A stretch of DNA of 64,000 nucleotides, from assembly GCF_002119665.1 (NCBI RefSeq), contig NZ_CP021111.1, forward strand, positions 3,596,001 through 3,660,000, in the 5' to 3' direction. How positions within the stretch are numbered: the stretch's first letter is position 1; the number at the start of each line of letters is the position of its first letter. The position numbers and the translations under genes are program-made. Under the pieces are notes generated by a model. The model ran no database searches. It was given only the letters and a program-made list of their open reading frames with translations, and had not been told where the DNA came from. Source of the stretch: Bordetella genomosp. 13 (GTDB lineage Bacteria > Pseudomonadota > Gammaproteobacteria > Burkholderiales > Burkholderiaceae_B). Shown here in pieces: positions 1 to 9,278 of this stretch.

Positions 1-348
1 TTCCTCGCCGCGCAGCACGAACGTGGTGGGACCGCGATCGGTCTCGACCTGCCACGTCGACGGCGTGGCGTACGTGGACACGGACACGATGCGCCGGATC
101 TCGGGCATGAACTCGCGCCCCGCCAGCTCGGCCTCGATCAGCTCGCGCTGCGCGGGCGGCTGATCGTCGAGTCGCTCGATCCACGCCAGTTCGCGCCCAT
201 CGGCCGCCAGCAGCGACAGCCCCTGCTGCGGCCGCGAGATCGGGAAGGCGCGCACCGGCGCCACGCCTTCGTGGCGCACGCCGTCGGCGCCCACGTAGAC
301 CAGCCGGCCATGGGCGTTGCGCTGCAATTCGAAAGAATCGTTGCTCAT
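1..348 (-). CDS. DUF1854 family protein, cyanophycin-associated (3' end outside window)
   Basis: The minus strand reads MSNDSFELQRNAHGRLVYVG and continues open to the window edge (116 codons visible). The content resembles DUF1854 proteins, a family with no known biochemical activity that is recurrently found beside cyanophycin genes. The visible part is soluble, with no signal peptide or membrane segment. It lies 11 bases downstream of the ABC exporter gene on the same strand, so the two are almost certainly co-transcribed and, by context, work with the synthetases on the other side of the divergent promoter region. The family call is from memory of the sequence pattern; the C-terminus cannot be judged. 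Confidence 0.7.
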   Translation of the reverse strand, partial: MSNDSFELQRNAHGRLVYVGADGVRHEGVAPVRAFPISRPQQGLSLLAADGRELAWIERLDDQPPAQRELIEAELAGREFMPEIRRIVSVSTYATPSTWQVETDRGPTTFVLRGEE

Positions 349-359
349 CGCTGCTCCCT

Positions 360-2636
360 TCACACCATGTCGGAATCGGCATCGCCGGATCCCGAGTCGG
401 CGATTTCCGCCTGACGCATCTGCGCGCGGTACAGGTCGTAGTACGCGCCGCGGCGCGCCATCAGGGTCGCGTGCGTGCCCTCTTCGACCAGGCGGCCGCG
501 GTCCAGCACCACCAGCCTGTCGGCCTTGCGCAGCGTGCTGAGGCGGTGCGCGATGGCGATGGTGGTGCGGCCGCGCACCAGGTTGTCCAGCGCCTTCTGG
601 ATCTCTTTCTCGGTGGTCGTATCCACCGACGAGGTGGCCTCGTCCAGGATGAGAATGCGCGGGTCGATCAGCAAGGCGCGCGCGATCGAGATGCGCTGGC
701 GCTCGCCGCCCGACAGGGCCTGTCCGCGCTCGCCCACCAACGAGTCATAGCCGTGCGGCAGGCGCAGGATGAACTCGTGCGCGTGGGCCGCGCGGGCCGC
801 CGCGACGATCTCTTCGTGCGTCGCGTCGGGCTTGCCGTAGGCGATGTTCTCGGCGATGGTGCCGAAGAAGAGGAACGGCTCTTGCAGCACCAGGCCGATG
901 TGGCGGCGGTAGTCGGAGATGCGCAGCGAGCGGATGTCGACGCCGTCGACCAGCACCGCGCCCTCGGCCACGTCGTAGAAGCGGCAGATCAGGTTGATGA
1001 GCGTGCTCTTGCCCGAGCCGCTGTGGCCCACCAGGCCGATCATCTCGCCCGGCGCGATCGACAGGCTCAGCCCGCGCATCACCGAGCGGTTGCCGTAGCG
1101 GAACCCCACTTCGCGCAGCTCGATGCGTCCGCGCATGTCGGGCAGGCTGACCGGCGACTGCGCCTCGGGCACGCTGGAGACGTGGTCCAGGATGTCGAAG
1201 ATGCGCTTGGCGCCCGCGGCCGCCTTCTGCGTGAACGAGACGATGCGGCTCATCGAATCCAGCCGCGTGTAGAAACGCCCGATGTAGGCCAGGAAGGCGG
1301 CCAGCACGCCTACCGTGACGTCATGCTCGGCCACCAGCCAGATGCCGAACACCCAGATCACCAGCAGGCCGATCTCGGTAAGAAAGGTGACGGAGGGCGA
1401 GAACAGCGACCACACCTTGTTGACGCGATCGTTCACGTCCAGGTTGCGGTGATTGGCTTCGCGAAAGCGCTGCACCTCGCGCTTCTCCTGCGCGAAGGCC
1501 TTGACCACCCGGATGCCCGGAATGGTGTCGGCCAGCACGCTGGTGATTTCCGACCACACGCGGTCGACCTTCTCGAAGCCATGGCGCAGCCGGTCGCGCA
1601 CCAAGTGGATGAGCCACATGATGAAGGGCAGCGGCAGCAGTGTGGCCAGCGCCAGCGTCGGTTCGATCGAGAACAGGATGACCGCCGTCATCACAATCAT
1701 CAGCACGTCGGTGGCGAAGTCCAGCAGGTGCAGCGACAGGAACACGCAGATGCGGTCTGTCTCGCTGCCGATGCGCGACATGAGGTCGCCGGTGCGCTTG
1801 CCGCCGAAGTACTCCAGCGACAGGTGCTGCAGATGCGAATACGTGGCGATGCGCAGGTCGGCGCCGATGCGCTCGCTGACCCAGGCCAGCACATAGGTGC
1901 GCGCCCAGCCCAGGCCCCAGGCCAGCAGCGCCGAGGCGAACAGCCCCAGCAGGTACAGCCGCACCATGCCGTAGTCGATGGGCTGGCCGTTCTGGAACGG
2001 GATCAGCACGTCGTCCATCAGCGGCATGGTGAGGTAAGGCGGCACCAGCGTGGCGGCGGTGGACAGCAGCGTCAGCACGAACCCGGCAAGCAGGCTCAGG
2101 CGATAGGGCCGCGCGAAGCGCCACAGGCGCAGCAGCGCCCAGCTGGACACCGGCTTGGGGGCGTCCTCGGCCGCGCAGGCCGGGCATTCGTCGGCATCGG
2201 CGGGAATGGGCGCCTGGCATTCGGGACAGGTGCGCAGCGGGGCCACGGCCGTATCGGCGCGGCCGGCCGCGCGCGCCGCCGCGCGGGCCTGCTGCAGTTC
2301 GAACTGGGTCAGCACGCGCAGCGCCGCCGGCGAACGGCCCAGCGTGTAGCGCCACGACGCCAGACGGACATGGCCGTCGTCCAGTTCCAGGCAGGCGGCC
2401 CCGGCATGGTCGTGCGTATGCAATGTCAGCCCGGCTTCGTAGCGCCAGGATTGCCAGGACGACTGGCCCGGCGCCAGCGCCAGCACCCTGCGGTCTGTAA
2501 CCACCACCAGGCCGGGCACGTAGCGCAGGCGTTCGTCCAGGTCTGTTTCCAGCCGCGCCAGCACGGTTTCGCCCGTCTCCAGGGCTTCCTCCAGCACGGG
2601 GCCTGCCGGGCTGGTTGGGGGATGCGCAATGCTCAT
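360..2636 (-). CDS. ABC transporter ATP-binding/permease protein, cyanophycin-associated
   Basis: A 758-residue half-transporter with fused membrane and nucleotide-binding domains, of the exporter (MsbA/LmrA-like) type. About 130 N-terminal residues form a soluble domain, followed by a zinc-ribbon-like pair of CPxC motifs (CPEC and CPAC, about residues 137-155), before the six-helix membrane domain (about 175-460). The ATPase domain has Walker A GHSGSGKST, signature LSGGERQR, Walker B ILILDEAT and a switch histidine (AHRLST). The soluble N-terminus plus zinc ribbon is not found in ordinary lipid or drug exporters. Start chosen at the ATG giving MSIAHPPTSPAG. It is followed by the DUF1854 gene and is divergent from cphA, which suggests a role in cyanophycin metabolism; the substrate is unknown. 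Confidence 0.85.
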   Translation of the reverse strand: MSIAHPPTSPAGPVLEEALETGETVLARLETDLDERLRYVPGLVVVTDRRVLALAPGQSSWQSWRYEAGLTLHTHDHAGAACLELDDGHVRLASWRYTLGRSPAALRVLTQFELQQARAAARAAGRADTAVAPLRTCPECQAPIPADADECPACAAEDAPKPVSSWALLRLWRFARPYRLSLLAGFVLTLLSTAATLVPPYLTMPLMDDVLIPFQNGQPIDYGMVRLYLLGLFASALLAWGLGWARTYVLAWVSERIGADLRIATYSHLQHLSLEYFGGKRTGDLMSRIGSETDRICVFLSLHLLDFATDVLMIVMTAVILFSIEPTLALATLLPLPFIMWLIHLVRDRLRHGFEKVDRVWSEITSVLADTIPGIRVVKAFAQEKREVQRFREANHRNLDVNDRVNKVWSLFSPSVTFLTEIGLLVIWVFGIWLVAEHDVTVGVLAAFLAYIGRFYTRLDSMSRIVSFTQKAAAGAKRIFDILDHVSSVPEAQSPVSLPDMRGRIELREVGFRYGNRSVMRGLSLSIAPGEMIGLVGHSGSGKSTLINLICRFYDVAEGAVLVDGVDIRSLRISDYRRHIGLVLQEPFLFFGTIAENIAYGKPDATHEEIVAAARAAHAHEFILRLPHGYDSLVGERGQALSGGERQRISIARALLIDPRILILDEATSSVDTTTEKEIQKALDNLVRGRTTIAIAHRLSTLRKADRLVVLDRGRLVEEGTHATLMARRGAYYDLYRAQMRQAEIADSGSGDADSDMV

Positions 2637-2742
2637 CTATTGCTCCGGCGGGGAGGAGGCCGGGAAAAACCACCTCGGTGCCGCCGTGGGTTAACGTGTC
2701 CCTTCCTTGCAACATCGAGGGGGACGCATACGAGGGCGCGAG

Positions 2743-2771
2743 TTTATACGGGCATAAAGCCGGCGTATAGT
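2743..2771 (+). promoter_or_regulatory. candidate sigma-70 promoter of the cphA genes
   Basis: TTTATA (2743-2748) and TATAGT (2766-2771) are separated by 17 bases and match the -35/-10 consensus at 4 and 5 positions. It lies in the 276-base divergent region and would give a leader of about 135 nucleotides before the first synthetase. Inferred from sequence only. Confidence 0.4.
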
Positions 2772-2912
2772 AGCGACCGATACGACCCATTCCCCTAAGG
2801 AAATTCGTCCAGCGACCCACCGGCACCCCACCGCACGCCACGCCCCCAGACAAGTCACAACAATTCCGGGGATGCGCCTGCCACGCCGGCCAGTGTTCCT
2901 CCCTGATTATCC

Positions 2913-5528
2913 ATGAAGAAACGAGACATTGAATTCCTCGATGTCGTGGCTTTGCGCGGCCCGAACATCTGGACGTATCGCCCCGTACTGGAAGCCTGGG
3001 TCGACATCGGCGAACTGGAAGACTTTCCCTCGAATCTCATTCCCGGGTTCTACGAACGGCTCTCCACGTGGCTGCCGACGCTGATCGAGCACCGCTGCAG
3101 CCCGGGCGTGCGCGGCGGTTTCCTGATGCGGCTGCGCGAAGGCACCTGGCCCGGCCATATCCTCGAGCACGTCACGCTCGAACTGCAGAACCTGGCCGGC
3201 CTGCCCGGCGGATTCGGCAAGGCGCGCGAAACTTCCACCCGCGGCGTCTACAAGGTGGTGGTGCGCGCCTGGCAGGAAGACGTCACGCGAGCCGCCCTGC
3301 AGGAAGGCCGCGACCTGGTCATGGCCGCCATCGAAGACCGTCCTTTCGACGTGGACAGCGCCGTGTCGCGGCTGCGCGGCATGGTCGACTCGCTGTGCCT
3401 CGGGCCCAGCACGGCCTGCATCGTCGATGCCGCCGACGATCGCGACATCCCCTACATCCGCCTGTTCGACGGCAACCTGGTCCAGCTAGGCTATGGCGCT
3501 CGCCAGCGCCGCATCTGGACCGCCGAGACCGACCGCACCAGCGCCATCGCCGAAGGCGTCTCGCGCGACAAGGACCTGACCAAGTCGCTGCTGCAGACCT
3601 GCGGCGTGCCGGTGCCCGAGGGCCGCCTGGTGGAAAGCGTCGAAGACGCCTGGGAAGCCGCGCAGGACATCGGCCTGCCGGTGGTGGTCAAGCCGTATGA
3701 CGGCAACCACGGGCGCGGCGTGTTCACCAACCTGATGACCCGGCAAGAGGTCGAGTCGGCCTATGCCGTGGCCGTCGAGGAAGGCAGCGGGGTGATGGTC
3801 GAGCGCTTCGTCCTGGGCAACGAGCATCGCCTGCTGGTGGTGGGCGGCCGCATGGTGGCCGCGGCCGCCGGCGAGCCCGCCTGGGTCACCGGCGACGGCA
3901 AGTCCACCATCGAAGACCTGATCGACATCCAGATCAACACCGACCCGCGGCGCGGCCGCGCCGAGACCTGCCCGCTGAACCCCGTGCGCCTGGACTCGGC
4001 GGCGCGCCTGGAGATCGCGCGCCAGGGCATGAACGCCCACACCGTGCCCCCGGCCGGCCGCCGCGTGCTCATCCAGCGCAGCGGCAACGTGGCCTTCGAC
4101 GTCACCGAGCGCGTGCATCCCGACACCGCGGCCGCCGTGGTGCTGGCGGCCCGCACCGTGGGCCTGGACATCGCGGGCGTGGATCTGGTGGCCGAAGACA
4201 TCTCGCGCCCGCTGGCCGACCAGCGCGGCGCCATCGTCGAGGTCAATGCGGGCCCGGGCCTGCTCATGCACCTGAAGCCCGCGGACGGCAAGCCGCAGCC
4301 GGTGGGCCGCGCCATCGTCGACCATCTGTTCGGCGAAGACGACGACGGCCGCATCCCCGTGGTGGGCGTCACCGGCACCAACGGCAAGACCGTGGTGTCG
4401 CGCCTCATCGCCCGCCTGCTGCAGCTGTCCGGCCGGCAGACCGGCCTGGCATGCAGCGAAGGGCTCTACATCGACCGCCGCATGCTGCAGTCCGGCGACC
4501 GCGCCGACTGGGCCGCGGGCCGCCGCCTGCTGATGAACCGTACGCTGGAAGCCGCCGTCATCGAGAACGACAGCGGCGTCATCCTGGGCCAGGGCCTGGC
4601 CTATGACCGCTGCCAGGTCGGCGTGGTGACCAACATCGACGAGGGCGACCACCTGGGCGACTTCGACATCGGCGATGCCGACCGGCTGTACGGCGTGTTC
4701 CGCACGCAGGTCGACGTCGTGCTGCCCGGCGGCGCCACCGTGCTGAACGCGCGCGATCCGCGCGTGGTCGAGATGGCCGGTCTGTCCGATGGCGAAGTCG
4801 TGTACTTCGGGCTCGATCCCGCCCTGCCCACGCTGGCTTCGCACCTGGCGCTGGGCAAGCGCGCCGTCACCGTGCGCGACGGCCAGATCGTGCTGGCGCG
4901 CGGCCGCGACGAACAGGCCGTGGCGCAGGTCTCGGCGGTGCCCTTGACCTGCGGCGGCCGCGTCGCCTTCCAGATCGAGAACGTGCTGGCCGCGGTGGCG
5001 GCGGCCTGGGCGCTGGACATTCCGCTGGCCGTGATACGCGTCGGCGTCGAGACCTTCGGCGTGGACCAGAACGACGCGCCGTGGCGCTTCACCGTGTTCG
5101 AGCGCGACGGCGTCACGGTGGTGGTGGACGGCGCGCACAATGCGCCCGCGCTGCGCGCGCTGATCGCGGCCATCGGCCAATTCGGCGGCACGCGGCTTAC
5201 CGCCGTGTACGGCGCCGGCGTCGACCGGCGCGACGACGCCCTGCTCGAACAGGGCAGGCTGCTGGGCCAGGCCTTCGACAGCCTGGTGCTCTACGACGAT
5301 GCCACCACGCCCACCAAGCGAGCGCCCGGCCAGGCCCGCGCGCTGCTGCGCCAGGGCGCCGAACAGGGCGGCCGCGCGCGCGACATTCGCGACGAGCCGG
5401 ACCATGCCACCGCCATCCGCCACACGCTGGCGCAGGCGCAGCCCGGCGATCTGGTGCTGCTGCAATCCGACGAAGCCAACTCCGGGCCCACCACCGAGAC
5501 GGTGCGGCGCTGGATCCAGCACGCCTGA
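2913..5528 (+). CDS. cphA: cyanophycin synthetase, diverged paralogue (CphA'-like)
   Basis: 871 residues with the three-part CphA layout: N-terminal domain, ATP-grasp domain (KPYDGNHGRG near residue 259) and Mur-ligase-like domain (P-loop GTNGKTVVS near residue 488). CphA polymerises aspartate and arginine into cyanophycin in the cytoplasm. Compared with the downstream copy, several family motifs are altered: ETARGGI is replaced by ENDSGVI (about 550), GHNP by AHNA (about 740), TNIGMGD by TNIDEGD, and the GDGH segment after the ATP-grasp core by GRAE. The P-loop and ATP-grasp lysine/glycine motifs remain. Beta-proteobacteria often carry two cphA genes (cphA and cphA'), and this looks like the diverged one. 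Whether it polymerises by itself cannot be told from sequence. It ends 34 bases before the second copy, in one operon. Confidence 0.88.
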   Translation: MKKRDIEFLDVVALRGPNIWTYRPVLEAWVDIGELEDFPSNLIPGFYERLSTWLPTLIEHRCSPGVRGGFLMRLREGTWPGHILEHVTLELQNLAGLPGGFGKARETSTRGVYKVVVRAWQEDVTRAALQEGRDLVMAAIEDRPFDVDSAVSRLRGMVDSLCLGPSTACIVDAADDRDIPYIRLFDGNLVQLGYGARQRRIWTAETDRTSAIAEGVSRDKDLTKSLLQTCGVPVPEGRLVESVEDAWEAAQDIGLPVVVKPYDGNHGRGVFTNLMTRQEVESAYAVAVEEGSGVMVERFVLGNEHRLLVVGGRMVAAAAGEPAWVTGDGKSTIEDLIDIQINTDPRRGRAETCPLNPVRLDSAARLEIARQGMNAHTVPPAGRRVLIQRSGNVAFDVTERVHPDTAAAVVLAARTVGLDIAGVDLVAEDISRPLADQRGAIVEVNAGPGLLMHLKPADGKPQPVGRAIVDHLFGEDDDGRIPVVGVTGTNGKTVVSRLIARLLQLSGRQTGLACSEGLYIDRRMLQSGDRADWAAGRRLLMNRTLEAAVIENDSGVILGQGLAYDRCQVGVVTNIDEGDHLGDFDIGDADRLYGVFRTQVDVVLPGGATVLNARDPRVVEMAGLSDGEVVYFGLDPALPTLASHLALGKRAVTVRDGQIVLARGRDEQAVAQVSAVPLTCGGRVAFQIENVLAAVAAAWALDIPLAVIRVGVETFGVDQNDAPWRFTVFERDGVTVVVDGAHNAPALRALIAAIGQFGGTRLTAVYGAGVDRRDDALLEQGRLLGQAFDSLVLYDDATTPTKRAPGQARALLRQGAEQGGRARDIRDEPDHATAIRHTLAQAQPGDLVLLQSDEANSGPTTETVRRWIQHA

Positions 5529-5562
5529 CTTTTTCGTTCGTTTCCGAGACAGGAAATCCGCC

Positions 5563-8163
5563 ATGGAAGTCTCCCGCATCCGCGCCCTGCGCGGCCCCAA
5601 CCTCTGGAGCCGCAACACGGCCATCGAAGCCATCGTGGCGTGCAGCGATCCCGAATGCTCCATCGATGACATGCCCGAGTTCGAAGCGCGGCTGCGCGCC
5701 CGCTTCCCGCAGATCGGGCTGCTGCGGCCGGAGGGCCATCAGGGCGCGGTGTCGATGGCGCACGTGCTGCAGGCCATCGCCGTCAGCCTGCAGGCCCATG
5801 CGGGCTGCCCCGTCACCTTCGGCCGCACCTCGGCCACGGTCGAGCCTGGCGTGTTCCAGATCGCGGTCGAATACAGCGAGGAAGCGGTAGGCAAGCTGGC
5901 CCTCGAACTGGCCTGCGCGTTGCTGGAGGCCGCGCGCGACGACCAGCCGTTCGACCTGCAGGCCGCGCTGGCGCGGCTGCGCGAACTGGACGAGGACATC
6001 CGACTGGGCCCCAGCACCGGCGCCATCGTGGCCGCCGCCGTGGCGCGCAACATTCCCTATCACCGCCTGACGCAGGGCAGCCTGGTGCAGTTCGGCTGGG
6101 GCAGCCGCCAGCGCCGCATCCAGGCCGCCGAAACGGACAACACCAGCGCCATCGCCGAATCCATCGCGCAGGACAAGGACCTGACCAAGATGCTGCTGGA
6201 CGCGGCCGGCGTGCCCGTGCCCAGCGGCCGGCTGGTCGAGTCGGCCGAAGAGGCCTGGGAAGCCGCGCAGGAGCTGGGCGGCCCGGTCGTGGTCAAGCCG
6301 CGCGACGGCAGCCAGGGGCGCGGCGTGGCGGTCAACATCGACACGCGCGAACGCGTGATGCAGGCCTACGAGGCCGCCAGCGACATCAGCTCCGACGTCA
6401 TCGTCGAACGCTACATACCCGGCCACGACTTCCGCCTGCTGGTGGTGGGCAATCATCTGGTGGCGGCGGCGCGGCGCGATCCGCCGCAGGTCACGGGCGA
6501 CGGCGTGCATTCCATCCGCCAGCTGGTCGAACAGGTCAACGCCGATCCGCTGCGCGGCGATGGCCATGCCACCTCGCTGACGCGCATCCGCTTCGACGAC
6601 ATCGCGCTGGCCACGCTGGCCAAGCAAGGCTATGACGCAGACACCGTGCCGCCGGCCGGCACGCTGGTCGTGCTGCGCAACAACGCCAACCTCAGCACGG
6701 GCGGGTCGGCCACCGACGTCACCGACGAAGTGCATCCCGACCTGGCCGCGCGCGCGGTGACTGCCGCGCGCATGATAGGCCTGGACATCTGCGGCGTGGA
6801 CGTGGTGGCCGAGACCGTGCACCTGCCGCTGGAAGACCAGCATGGCGGCGTGGTGGAAGTGAACGCCGCGCCGGGCCTGCGCATGCACCTGAACCCCTCG
6901 TTCGGCAAGGGACGCCCCGTGGGCGAAGCCATCGTCGGGCAGATGTTCGCCGACGGCGACGACGGCCGCATTCCCGTGGTGGCGGTGGCCGGCACCAACG
7001 GCAAGACCACCACCGTGCGCCTGACCGCGCACCTGCTGGCCTGCGCCGGCAATCGCGTCGGCATGACGAACTCGGACGGCGTGTACGTGCAGTCGCAGCG
7101 CATCGACACCGGCGACTGCAGCGGTCCGCGCAGCGCGCGCCGCATCCTGCTGCATCCCGGCGTGGACGCGGCCGTGTTCGAGACGGCGCGCGGCGGCATC
7201 CTGCGCGAGGGCCTGGCCTTCGACCGCTGCGACGTGGCCATCGTCACCAACATCGGCATGGGCGACCACCTGGGCCTGGGCTACATCGCCACGGTGGAAG
7301 ACCTGGCCGTGGTCAAGCGCGTGATCGTGCAGTACGTGCGCCCGGGCGGCATGGCGGTGCTGAACGCCGCCGACCCCATCGTGGCCGACATGGCCAGCGC
7401 CTGCCCGGGTTCGGTCACGTTCTTCGCCAACGACCCCGACCATCCCATCATTGCCACCCACCGCGCGCAGGGCCAGCGCGTGGTCTATCGCCAGGACGAC
7501 GCCATCGTCGCCCACCAGGGCGACACGCGCGTGCTGCTGCCGCTGTCGGCCATACCGCTCACGCGCGGGGGCGCCATCGCCTTCCAGATCGAGAACGCGA
7601 TGGCGGCCGTGGCCGCCGCCTGGGCGCTGGGATTGCCCTGGGACACCATACGCGCCGGCCTGGCGGGCTTCGTCAACGACGCGGCGACCGCCCCGGGACG
7701 CTTCAACATGTTCGACTACGGCGGCGCCACGCTGATCGCGGACTACGGCCACAATCCCGATGCGATCCTGGCGCTGGTGAAGGCCGTCGACGCCCTGCCC
7801 GCGCGCCGCCGCAGCGTCGTGATCAGCGGCGCGGGCGACAGGCGCGACGAAGACCTGCGCCGCCAGACCGAGATCCTGGGCGACGCCTTCGACGAGGTGG
7901 TGCTGTACGAAGACCAGTGCCAGCGCGGCCGCGCCGATGGCGAAGTGCTAGCGCTGCTGCGCCAGGGCCTGGCCCGCGCGCAGCGAGCCAGCGCCATCGA
8001 AGAGATCCGCGGCGAGTTCCTGGCCATCGATCGGGCGCTGGCCCGTCTCGCGCCCGGCGACCTTTGCCTGATTCTGGTGGACCAGGTGGAAGAGGCGCTG
8101 GCGCACATCGCGCAGCGCGTCAGCGAGCGCAATGCCGCGGTGGCCGTGGCGCCGGCGCGATAA
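5563..8163 (+). CDS. cphA: cyanophycin synthetase (canonical copy)
   Basis: 866 residues. The frame is open further upstream, but the true start is the ATG giving MEVSRIRALRGPNLWSR, which aligns with the N-terminus of the first copy and is preceded by an AGGAA Shine-Dalgarno in the short intergenic gap. ATP-grasp motif KPRDGSQGRG is near residue 244 and Mur-ligase P-loop GTNGKTTTVR near 476. ETARGGILREGLAFDRCD, GMGDHLGL and DYGHNP match active CphA enzymes. It adds aspartate and then arginine to the growing multi-L-arginyl-poly-L-aspartate chain using ATP. It is the second gene of the cphA operon. No cyanophycinase or isoaspartyl dipeptidase gene is present in the window, so degradation is encoded elsewhere. 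Confidence 0.93.
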   Translation: MEVSRIRALRGPNLWSRNTAIEAIVACSDPECSIDDMPEFEARLRARFPQIGLLRPEGHQGAVSMAHVLQAIAVSLQAHAGCPVTFGRTSATVEPGVFQIAVEYSEEAVGKLALELACALLEAARDDQPFDLQAALARLRELDEDIRLGPSTGAIVAAAVARNIPYHRLTQGSLVQFGWGSRQRRIQAAETDNTSAIAESIAQDKDLTKMLLDAAGVPVPSGRLVESAEEAWEAAQELGGPVVVKPRDGSQGRGVAVNIDTRERVMQAYEAASDISSDVIVERYIPGHDFRLLVVGNHLVAAARRDPPQVTGDGVHSIRQLVEQVNADPLRGDGHATSLTRIRFDDIALATLAKQGYDADTVPPAGTLVVLRNNANLSTGGSATDVTDEVHPDLAARAVTAARMIGLDICGVDVVAETVHLPLEDQHGGVVEVNAAPGLRMHLNPSFGKGRPVGEAIVGQMFADGDDGRIPVVAVAGTNGKTTTVRLTAHLLACAGNRVGMTNSDGVYVQSQRIDTGDCSGPRSARRILLHPGVDAAVFETARGGILREGLAFDRCDVAIVTNIGMGDHLGLGYIATVEDLAVVKRVIVQYVRPGGMAVLNAADPIVADMASACPGSVTFFANDPDHPIIATHRAQGQRVVYRQDDAIVAHQGDTRVLLPLSAIPLTRGGAIAFQIENAMAAVAAAWALGLPWDTIRAGLAGFVNDAATAPGRFNMFDYGGATLIADYGHNPDAILALVKAVDALPARRRSVVISGAGDRRDEDLRRQTEILGDAFDEVVLYEDQCQRGRADGEVLALLRQGLARAQRASAIEEIRGEFLAIDRALARLAPGDLCLILVDQVEEALAHIAQRVSERNAAVAVAPAR

Positions 8164-8511
8164 GCCCGACAGCCTCGGTTACGTACTCCCCTCAAAGACG
8201 GTCAAATGGTCACCCAGGTGTAACAGCCCCTGGACGACCCGCTCGCGGCGCCCCATCCGCCGGCCACGCGGTCCGGCGATCGTCGCGATTGCGGCTCCTA
8301 TGCGGGCTGCGCGCGCGCGCACGACCGGCCGCGCCTGCCCCGCAGAATACGGCTTCCGCAGCATTTACATTTGCCCACACCGCCTGTTTGACAGCCCCTG
8401 TGACCCCCTGGTGTAGTGGCTACACAGCAAGCTGATCAGCTTTCGTACTCAATCGCGGCGGCAACCGACGGCCATCGGAAGTCTCCCGCATCTTGGCAAG
8501 GAGAGGACGAC
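8164..8511. other. 348-base intergenic region between cphA and csbD
   Basis: No convincing gene. A TTGACA hexamer (8388-8393) is followed by a perfect 6-3-6 palindrome GTGTAG-TGG-CTACAC (8411-8425), about 90 bases before csbD. This is a plausible promoter/operator for the csbD run, although no good -10 lies at the right spacing. No clear terminator is seen after cphA. Confidence 0.4.
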
Positions 8512-8712
8512 ATGAACAACGACATCGTTGCTGGCAAGTGGAAGCAGCTCAAGGGCAAGGCCAAGGCTGCCTGGGGTGATCTGACCGACGACGAGTTGAC
8601 CCGCACCGAGGGCAACGCGGAACGCCTGGCCGGCCTGATCCAGGAGCGCTACGGCAAGACGCGCGAAGACGCGCAGCGCGAAGTGCGCGAGTTCTTCGAC
8701 CGCAATCCCTGA
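8512..8712 (+). CDS. CsbD family stress-response protein
   Basis: A 66-residue acidic, soluble protein reading [20 protein letters not shown], with the [15 protein letters not shown] pattern of CsbD (YjbJ-like) proteins. These small proteins are abundant under general stress in many bacteria; their molecular role is unknown. A good Shine-Dalgarno (AAGGAGAGG, ending 5 bases before the ATG) fixes the start. It is the first of three small co-directional genes ending at the terminator at 9279-9307, all typical of envelope or osmotic stress. Confidence 0.9.
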   Translation: MNNDIVAGKWKQLKGKAKAAWGDLTDDELTRTEGNAERLAGLIQERYGKTREDAQREVREFFDRNP

Positions 8713-8745
8713 TAGGGCGCGGCCCCACTCTCGAGGAGAAACACG

Positions 8746-8907
8746 ATGCTCTACTACGCTGTAGTTTTCTTCGTCATCGCCATCATCGCGGCGGTCCTGG
8801 GCTTCGGCGGCATTGCCGCGGGCGCGGCCGGTATCGCCAAGATCCTGTTCTTCGTATTCCTGGTGCTTGCCCTGCTCTCGATCCTGGGCGGCGCCTTCCG
8901 ACGATAA
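8746..8907 (+). CDS. DUF1328 family small membrane protein
   Basis: A 53-residue protein starting [20 protein letters not shown] and ending [11 protein letters not shown]. It has two hydrophobic helices separated by a glycine/alanine-rich turn, the usual make-up of the DUF1328 (YtjA-like) family of inner-membrane proteins of unknown function. An AGGAG precedes the ATG. It sits 33 bases after csbD and 12 bases before the BON gene, so it is the middle gene of a small stress operon. Its position between csbD and a BON gene agrees with the pattern in many proteobacteria. Confidence 0.85.
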   Translation: MLYYAVVFFVIAIIAAVLGFGGIAAGAAGIAKILFFVFLVLALLSILGGAFRR

Positions 8908-8919
8908 CGGAGGTTATGC

Positions 8920-9258
8920 ATGATGATGACACGCAAATGGATGGCCGCCGTGCTCGTTGGAGCCGGCACCGCCCTGTCCGCCACCGCCCATGCGGCGGAT
9001 GGCGCGGGCGAGAAACAGTCGGTGGGCGAGTACGTATCGGACGCCACAATCAGCACGAAGGTGCGTGCCGCCTTCGTGGGTGACAAGGCGCTCAGCGCCC
9101 TGGACATCGCCGTGGAAACCAACAACGGCGTCGTTACCCTGACCGGCAGTGTCGCAACCGCCGAGCAGGTTAACCACGCAGCTGACGTGACCCGCGGCGT
9201 CGACGGCGTCAAGCAGGTCAAGAACAACATCAAGGTGGACCCGTCCAAGGCGAAGTAA
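8920..9258 (+). CDS. BON domain-containing periplasmic protein
   Basis: 112 residues: a signal peptide (MMMTRKWMAAVLVGAGTALS, cleavage likely after AHA, about residue 25) followed by one BON domain (about 40-108) with the typical ISTKVRAAF...VVTLTGSV...VDGVKQVKNNI pattern. BON domains bind phospholipid or other envelope components; OsmY-type proteins with them protect the periplasm under osmotic stress. Only one BON domain is present, against two in OsmY. It is the last gene of the csbD run, directly followed by a strong terminator. Confidence 0.88.
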   Translation: MMMTRKWMAAVLVGAGTALSATAHAADGAGEKQSVGEYVSDATISTKVRAAFVGDKALSALDIAVETNNGVVTLTGSVATAEQVNHAADVTRGVDGVKQVKNNIKVDPSKAK

Positions 9259-9278
9259 GCCTGGACCGTCCCCTGCGG

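Noticed and set aside
471..2798. 775-codon plus-strand frame opposite the ABC exporter
   Set aside because: Shadow of the minus-strand gene; no recognisable domain.
5299..5562. Upstream in-frame start for the second cyanophycin synthetase
   Set aside because: It lies inside the end of the first synthetase gene; the ATG at 5563 aligns with the family N-terminus and has a ribosome binding site.
8395..8430. A tRNA-like short hairpin (GTGTAG...CTACAC) before csbD
   Set aside because: Only one stem of 6 bases; no T-arm consensus or acceptor stem.
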